Below are positions 5,715-10,985 of a stretch of DNA of 13,393 nucleotides, one piece after another; within the stretch, counting starts at the first letter, position 1; each line of letters begins with the position of its first letter. The notes under the pieces are model-generated. The model was not told the origin of the DNA. It saw nothing but the letters and a program-made list of their open reading frames with translations, and made no database searches. The DNA is from Anaerolineae bacterium (GTDB lineage Bacteria; Chloroflexota; Anaerolineae; 4572-78; J111), in contig JAHDWA010000142.1 of assembly GCA_023382535.1 (NCBI GenBank), forward strand, positions 1 through 13,393, in the 5' to 3' direction. Position numbers and translations under genes: made by a program.

Positions 5715-7697
5715 ATGGCTACGGTTCGTCGTTGGTATATGTTTCTTGTCGCCGCGGTCAGCCTGCAAGCGGTCACTTGGGCCGTTATTGCCCTGTTCCG
5801 TAATTTACTGACACCGGGCTACCAGGCGCCGGTAACGGCGACAGCTTTTCAAATTGCCGTCGTCGTGGTCGGTCTGCCCATCTTTCTGGCGCATTGGCTG
5901 TGGGCGCAGCACCTGGCCGAACGTGACCCCGAGGAGCGAGGGACAGCTTTGCGCCGCCTGTATCTCTACGGCATGCTAGCTGCTTTCCTCGGCCCCTTTG
6001 TCGCCAACGCATTCGACCTGATGACCACGCTCTTGTGGCTCATCCTGGGCCAGCCGGAACATCCTTTTGCCTATTTTGAGTTCTCCCCGACCCAGGCCAT
6101 GGTGCGGGACCTGGTCGCCCTGGTGGTGCTGGGGCTGCTGTGGTTTTATCACCAGCGCCTCCTGGCAGCAGACAGGCAGGCGATCCCGGAAACGGACAAC
6201 GCCGCCAGCATTCGCCGTTTATACATCTTTGGGTTCAGCGCCACGGGCCTAATCATGACTGGCATCGCCTCCATTAACCTGTTACGCTGGCTGATGTTTC
6301 AATTTGGGCCGGGTGAGGCAATTGGTGGGCGCGACGATTTGGAGTTTAGCGTCGAAATGGCCCGTCTGGCCGCCGGCCTGCCGCTCTGGCTCATCTTCTG
6401 GCAGTGGGCACAGCGCCTCTTTAACGGGCCAAGCGAGGCCGAACGAGCCTCTGCCCTGCGTAAATTCTATCTGTACGCCACTATCTTCATCACCGCCCTG
6501 GCTGCTGTCACCAACGCCACTTTTATTCTGGCCGGTATCTTCCGCCGGGCGCTCGACCTGCCGCCCATGGGCGACCTGCGCGACTCGCTGCCGATTGTTA
6601 TCGGCGCAGCCGTGCTCTGGGCTTATCACGCCGCTGTTATCTGGGGAGATGCACGGGTGGCCGAGGAAGCACCGCGCCAGGCCGGTATCCGGCGGCTGTA
6701 CCTCTACCTGATTGCCGCCATTGGCCTGGCCGCCCTCCTGGTTGGGTTGAGCGGTGATCTGAGCGTGCTAATCCGCTCCCTGGCCGGAGCGCCATTTGGC
6801 TCGAGCCTGCGCGAGCAACTGGCCTGGTTTACGGCGGCGATGGTCGCCGGGCTGCCTGTGTGGATTTTACCGTGGCGACAGGCCGAACTGGGAGCTGAGG
6901 CATCCGGCTCAGCGGGGGCTGAGGAACGCCGCTCCATCGTGCGCAAAATCTACCTGTATTTTTATCTCTTCGTCGCCACCATGACCGTTCTCTCCGGCGT
7001 GGTCTACATTGTGTATCGGCTGCTCAGCCTCGTTCTGGGTGAATCGAGCGAGGGCAACTTACTCAGCGATCTGGGGCAGGCGATCGCCTTTAGCTTAATC
7101 GCCGGCGGGGTGTGGCTGTATCACGGCTTTGTGCTGCGGGGCGACGGCCAACTGGCCAAAGGTGAACAGGCCAAGCGGCTGGAAAGCTTGCGAGTAGTTG
7201 TGGTTGACGGCGAGGAGGGCGGCTTTGGGCAGGCAATCCTGAAGGAGCTTCAGCGCGAACTACCCGGCCTCACCTTCGAGACCGTCGGCTTGAACCCATC
7301 AGCGGCGGCAGCCATGGGCGGAAGCACAGCGCCAAATACTCTGACCGCCCAACTGGCCGGGGCGGGGCTGATTATCGAACCGTGGAACATCGCTCTGGCT
7401 AACGGGCCGGCAAGCGCCGAAGTCGTCAGAGCTATTAACGCCAGTCCAGCACCTAAATTACTCGTCCCTATACGCAGCGAAGGCTGGGAATGGGTGGGGG
7501 TAGAGCGCTGGAGTACCGAGGCGCTGGTCCAGCAAACTCTGTCTGCCGTGAAACAAATCGCCGCCGGCGAAGAGGTCAAACCCGCTCGTCCTCTCAATGC
7601 CGGGGCCATCATTGGGATCATTATTGTCGTCTTCCTGCTGCTAATCTTCCTGGTTGGCCCAGTCGTGACTTTCTTTGCCTCGACCGGCCTGGACTAA
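5715..7697 (+). CDS. Polytopic membrane protein with six DUF5671-like repeats and a C-terminal soluble domain
   Basis: This 660-residue protein is built from six repeats, each with an R-R/K-x-Y-x-[YF] opening helix and a second helix: ~4-65, 79-148, 167-234, 248-308, 325-391 and 409-475. Odd repeats close with GLPxWxxxWxQA-like sequences (GLPIFLAHWLWAQ 53-65, GLPLWLIFWQWAQ 221-233, GLPVWILPWRQAE 379-391). Even repeats close with xxWxYHxxxL (LLWFYHQRLL, VLWAYHAAVI, GVWLYHGFVL). The plan is therefore three A-B pairs, about 12 spans. The opening matches DUF5671, a family of unknown function. Residues ~490-618 form an alpha/beta domain beginning LRVVVVDGEEGGFGQ that could be Rossmann- or flavodoxin-like, followed by a last span (631-655). 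No catalytic motif is evident. It is probably in one operon with the preceding NTF2-like gene. Role unknown. Confidence 0.85.
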   Translation: MATVRRWYMFLVAAVSLQAVTWAVIALFRNLLTPGYQAPVTATAFQIAVVVVGLPIFLAHWLWAQHLAERDPEERGTALRRLYLYGMLAAFLGPFVANAFDLMTTLLWLILGQPEHPFAYFEFSPTQAMVRDLVALVVLGLLWFYHQRLLAADRQAIPETDNAASIRRLYIFGFSATGLIMTGIASINLLRWLMFQFGPGEAIGGRDDLEFSVEMARLAAGLPLWLIFWQWAQRLFNGPSEAERASALRKFYLYATIFITALAAVTNATFILAGIFRRALDLPPMGDLRDSLPIVIGAAVLWAYHAAVIWGDARVAEEAPRQAGIRRLYLYLIAAIGLAALLVGLSGDLSVLIRSLAGAPFGSSLREQLAWFTAAMVAGLPVWILPWRQAELGAEASGSAGAEERRSIVRKIYLYFYLFVATMTVLSGVVYIVYRLLSLVLGESSEGNLLSDLGQAIAFSLIAGGVWLYHGFVLRGDGQLAKGEQAKRLESLRVVVVDGEEGGFGQAILKELQRELPGLTFETVGLNPSAAAAMGGSTAPNTLTAQLAGAGLIIEPWNIALANGPASAEVVRAINASPAPKLLVPIRSEGWEWVGVERWSTEALVQQTLSAVKQIAAGEEVKPARPLNAGAIIGIIIVVFLLLIFLVGPVVTFFASTGLD

Positions 7698-7728
7698 GTT
7701 AATCAGGATAACCTCGGTTGCTGTTTGC

Positions 7729-7806
7729 CAGCGAAAAATCATCCCCTTCGACAAGCTCAGGACACAGCTTCGATATGACTTCGGCACTCAGGATGATTTT
7801 TCGCTG
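7729..7806. repeat. Perfect 16-bp inverted repeat element with inner hairpin (78 bp)
   Basis: CAGCGAAAAATCATCC (7729-7744) is exactly reverse-complemented by GGATGATTTTTCGCTG (7791-7806), with a 46-nt spacer. Inside, TCGA(7748-7751)-CA-AGCT(7754-7757) can pair with AGCTTCGA (7766-7773), so the whole folds as nested stems. The spacer starts CCTTCGACAAGCTCAGGAC (7745-7763), which resembles, from memory, a small palindromic sequence scattered in many bacterial genomes that yields 'PELVEG' in one frame. It is 31 bp past the DUF5671 stop. A dispersed palindromic element is most likely; read-through termination is possible, though no free T-run follows. Confidence 0.8.
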
Positions 7807-8033
7807 TATAATGCTTGACACCCTCCTTTGAGAGTCAGCAGACCACCTGCGGACAAAAATTAGTCCCCACATCTTCCCCCATACCGCCAAAAATGCAGCG
7901 GTAAACCAGACATACTCCAGCCCATTCACCCAGATGGCGGCGAATCTGTTAGGACTCATGGTTCCTGGGTTAGGACCAAAAACAGGGTTGCTATCAGCTA
8001 GGTACATGTGGTAGACTGTCAATTATGAGGGAA

Positions 8034-8051
8034 AATGGTCTATTGACCATT
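8034..8051. promoter_or_regulatory. 7-bp perfect palindrome/hairpin upstream of the GGDEF-EAL gene
   Basis: AATGGTC (8034-8040) and GACCATT (8045-8051) are perfect inverted repeats around TATT. About 30 bp before a TTGACA hexamer (8080-8085), it could be a dimeric operator. It is not followed by a T-run. Confidence 0.35.
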
Positions 8052-8147
8052 CTCACTGTTGTTGTCAACGCCCGGGTACTTGACACACCAGAACAGTGTA
8101 CCTTAACAATAGAATTCGGTTCATCTTGCTTCAGTGAGACATCAACT

Positions 8148-10904
8148 ATGAGAGACCAATACAAAACAAAAACGTACCTTATCGCTGAGTTGACCACGGC
8201 CCGGCAAAGGCTGGCAGAGCTGGTTAGAGCAGAGGCAGAACAAAAACGATTGCTGCTCATCGAGCAGCAGCAGCGGACTCTGCTCGAAGCGATGTACCAG
8301 GCAAGTACTACCCTGCACAGTACCCTTGAATATGACCAGGTACTCGATCATATCCTGGACCAGTTGAAGCAGATCGTTCCCCACGATGCGGCCTGCATTA
8401 TGATGCCCACTCAGAGTGATATGGCCCGGATTATTCGCTGGCACGGCTACAGCCGGTTCGGTTCTAAAAACTTTGTCCTCATGCTTAAGATCGCCGAGAT
8501 TCCCAGCTTGCAGACGATGAACGAAACCGGCCGCCCGGTAGCCGTTTCTGAGGTATCTGCTCAGGATGCCTGGGTCGCCTGGTCCGGTCAAGAATGGATA
8601 AAATCCTATGCCGGCGTTCCCCTCCGGATTCGAGATCAGATTATTGGCTTTCTGCAAGTTGACAGCGCTACTGCTGGCTTTTTCAGCCAGGCGGATGCCG
8701 AGCACCTGGAGGCGTTTGCCAGTTACGCCGTATTAGCGCTGAAGAATGCGTGGAGATATGGCCGCGCTCGCCGTGAAATTATGCAGCAAGTCAAGGCGCT
8801 CAAAACGGAACGCAATTTCGTCTCCACTATCCTCGACATGGCCGGCGCTTTGGTGGTCATTCTTAACGCTGAGAAGCGAATTGTCCGCTTTAACCAGACG
8901 TCTCAGAAAACAAGTGGCTATTTGTTTGATGAAGTTCAAGACAAGTATCTGTGGGATTTGTTTATCGTGCCGGAAGAAGTTGAAACGGTTAAAGCTATTT
9001 GTGATAAACTATCTGCCGGTCATTTTCCCATCGAGTACGAGTGCCAATGGCTGACCAAAGATGGCAAGCGCTGCCTCATCGCCTGGTCCAGCACGGTGCT
9101 GCTGGATCACCAGGGTTCGGTTGAATATATCATTAAGACCGGCCATGACATCACGGAACGCAAGCAAATCGAGGAGGCGCTGCGCACGGGTGGAGAACGC
9201 TATGCCCTGGCCGTCCAGGCTGCTAATGAGGGATTGTGGGATTGGAACCTAAAAACCAATGAGATCTATTTCTCGCCACACTGGAAGGCTATCCTGGGCT
9301 ATGAGGAGCAAGAGTTTCAGCCCAGCGTAGACGAATGGTTTAACCGGGTTCATCCCGAAGACTTGGCCCGGTTGAAGATGGACATCGCCGTTCATCTGGA
9401 AGGCACTACCACCAGCTTAAAAAGCGAGTATCGCATGCTCCATTGGAACGGCGATTACCGCTGGATACTGACCCAGGGGCTGGCAGTCCGCGATACGGAC
9501 GGGCGAGCTTACCGCTTGACCGGTTCTCAAACCGACATCACCCGGCGCAAAATGACTGAGGACGAACTGAGATCTGCTTCTCTGCACGACGCCCTGACTG
9601 GCTTGCCCAACCGGGTCCAGTTTATGCAGCATTTGGAACGGGCTATTGAGCAGGTCAAAGAGAACAAGAGTTATGTGTTTGCCGTGCTTTTCTTGGACCT
9701 TGACCGGCTTAAGCCGGTTAACGACAGCCTGGGGCACCTGATTGGAGACCAACTGCTGATTACCGTAGCCCACCGGCTGAAAAACTGCCTGCGTCCCGGC
9801 GATATGGTGGCCCGCCTGGGTGGAGACGAATTTACTATTCTGCTCGAAAATATCGAGGACGCCGATGACGCTACCCGGGTAGCCGAACGGCTTCAAACTG
9901 AAATAGCTCTACCGATTCACCTGGAGGGACATAAACTGTTCACCAGCGCCAGTATCGGAATTGCTTTGAGCACGACGGGCTATGACCGGCCAGAGGATAT
10001 TCTGCGTGATGCCGACACAACGATGTATTGGGCCAAGGCTAGGGGGCGGGCTTGCCATGAATTGTTCGATCCTGGTCTGGGCATGCACCCGCTTGAACGA
10101 AGGGATTTAGAGACCGAACTGCGGAGAGCGGTTGAGCAGCAGGAGTTCCAGCTTTATTACCAACCGATTGTATCATTGGCTACGGGGCGGATGACCGGGG
10201 TCGAAGCGCTCCTGCGCTGGCAGCATCCTCAACGCGGCCTCATCGAGCCGGGCGAATTTATCCCGTTAGCCGAGGAAACAGGTCTCATCATTCCTATGGC
10301 TGAATGGGTTTTGCGCTCAGCCTGCGCCCAGATTAAAGCCTGGCACGCGGCCGGTCATTCGTTTTTACATTTGGCCGTCAATGTGTCAATCCGCCAGTTG
10401 CAGCCTGCCGGCGGACAACAGGATTTACCCGGACTGGTGACCACTGTTCTCAAGGAAACCGGCCTGGCAGCTCAGGCGCTGGAGTTAGAAATCACCGAGA
10501 GCATGCCTTTAATATACAACCGTTTCAACCAAGTAAGCCTTAATGAATTAAAAGCACTGGGCTTACAGATTGCCCTGGACGATTACAGCCTTGATTCCTC
10601 ACTCAGTGCCTTGAAGCAGTTTCCCTTCGACATCTTGAAAATTGATCGCGCCCTGATAAAAGAGATTGGCCATAATCCTGAGGATGCCGTCCTCAAGGCG
10701 GTTATTGGTCTGGCGCATGAACTGGGGCTGCGGGTGATAGCCGAAGGTGTGGAAACAGAAGAGCAGCTCATCTGGCTGTGCGATCAGCAGTGTGATGAGT
10801 TTCAGAGTTATCTCTTTAGCCCGCCGGTATCGGCTCAGGCGTTAACCGACCTATTGCAGGCCGGACAGCATATGGGGATCGAAGTATTGGCAAAATCCGG
10901 CTGA
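8148..10904 (+). CDS. GAF-PAS-PAS-GGDEF-EAL cyclic-di-GMP signalling protein
   Basis: This 918-residue cytoplasmic protein is predicted to make and/or break cyclic di-GMP in response to signals sensed by its N-terminus. Order: coiled leader MRDQYKTKTYLIAELTTARQ (1-44); GAF (~45-205); PAS (~222-340, ending DITERK); PAS_3-type (~346-468, ending DITRRK); GGDEF (~476-640); EAL (~652-905). The cyclase looks active: D517, N525/D526, D534 and GGDEF at 558-562, with an inhibitory RxxD I-site (R549-D552) five residues upstream. The EAL domain keeps E686, N745, E781, D811, D812, K831, E865 and Q886, but loop 6 reads DDYSLDSSLS instead of DDFGTGYSSLS, one residue shorter, and QGY is QSY. The ATG at 8148 is chosen because this leader is typical of such proteins, although an in-frame ATG exists at 8025; neither has a strong ribosome site. 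No membrane span is seen. Confidence 0.92.
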   Translation: MRDQYKTKTYLIAELTTARQRLAELVRAEAEQKRLLLIEQQQRTLLEAMYQASTTLHSTLEYDQVLDHILDQLKQIVPHDAACIMMPTQSDMARIIRWHGYSRFGSKNFVLMLKIAEIPSLQTMNETGRPVAVSEVSAQDAWVAWSGQEWIKSYAGVPLRIRDQIIGFLQVDSATAGFFSQADAEHLEAFASYAVLALKNAWRYGRARREIMQQVKALKTERNFVSTILDMAGALVVILNAEKRIVRFNQTSQKTSGYLFDEVQDKYLWDLFIVPEEVETVKAICDKLSAGHFPIEYECQWLTKDGKRCLIAWSSTVLLDHQGSVEYIIKTGHDITERKQIEEALRTGGERYALAVQAANEGLWDWNLKTNEIYFSPHWKAILGYEEQEFQPSVDEWFNRVHPEDLARLKMDIAVHLEGTTTSLKSEYRMLHWNGDYRWILTQGLAVRDTDGRAYRLTGSQTDITRRKMTEDELRSASLHDALTGLPNRVQFMQHLERAIEQVKENKSYVFAVLFLDLDRLKPVNDSLGHLIGDQLLITVAHRLKNCLRPGDMVARLGGDEFTILLENIEDADDATRVAERLQTEIALPIHLEGHKLFTSASIGIALSTTGYDRPEDILRDADTTMYWAKARGRACHELFDPGLGMHPLERRDLETELRRAVEQQEFQLYYQPIVSLATGRMTGVEALLRWQHPQRGLIEPGEFIPLAEETGLIIPMAEWVLRSACAQIKAWHAAGHSFLHLAVNVSIRQLQPAGGQQDLPGLVTTVLKETGLAAQALELEITESMPLIYNRFNQVSLNELKALGLQIALDDYSLDSSLSALKQFPFDILKIDRALIKEIGHNPEDAVLKAVIGLAHELGLRVIAEGVETEEQLIWLCDQQCDEFQSYLFSPPVSAQALTDLLQAGQHMGIEVLAKSG

Positions 10905-10951
10905 CTCTTTAACATTATTAATCTCTCTTTACCTAAATATGAATATTGCGG

Positions 10952-10957
10952 TATAAT
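10952..10957 (+). promoter_or_regulatory. Candidate -10 hexamer of the multi-PAS sensor gene
   Basis: A perfect TATAAT lies 28 bp before the ATG at 10986, so transcription would start near 10964. The -35 region is poor (TTTACC at 10928-10933 with an 18-bp spacer), so the gene may also be read from the upstream promoter across the 81-bp gap. Confidence 0.4.
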
Positions 10958-10970
10958 TTAGAAGAGGGTT

Positions 10971-10976
10971 GGGGAG
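10971..10976 (+). promoter_or_regulatory. Ribosome binding site of the multi-PAS sensor gene
   Basis: GGGGAG lies nine bases before the ATG at 10986 and supports that start, which also gives the MEDDIKTKAELLEEL leader typical of these sensors. Confidence 0.6.
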
Positions 10977-10985
10977 ATTAAACCT

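Larger units (their letters stand above)
7698..8147. other. 450-bp intergenic region with repeat element and small palindromes
   Basis: No convincing gene lies here. The left third holds the inverted-repeat element at 7729-7806. Further on are two GTTAGGAC copies 21 bp apart (7948-7955, 7969-7976), a 7-bp hairpin at 8034-8051, and TGTCAA/TTGACA arms at 8063-8068 and 8080-8085. TTGACA at 8080 could be a -35 for the following gene, but the best -10 (TAGAAT, 8110-8115) is 24 bp away, which is too far. A minus-strand open frame at 7699-8022 starts at TTG without a ribosome site and runs through the repeat element; it may be a gene relic. Confidence 0.6.

Noticed and set aside
5130..5768. Minus-strand 212-codon frame opposite the NTF2-like gene
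   Set aside because: The plus strand has a strong ribosome site and a membrane span plus a recognisable fold; the antisense frame has none.
7812..7822. Second copy of TGCTTGACACC, the -35 context of the 4236 promoter
   Set aside because: No -10-like hexamer lies 15-19 bp downstream, so it is probably a chance match.
8025..8147. Extension of the GGDEF-EAL protein by 41 residues to an upstream ATG
   Set aside because: No ribosome site precedes 8025, the extra residues are unlike any sensor leader, and the DNA holds palindromes. The ATG at 8148 gives a typical leader.
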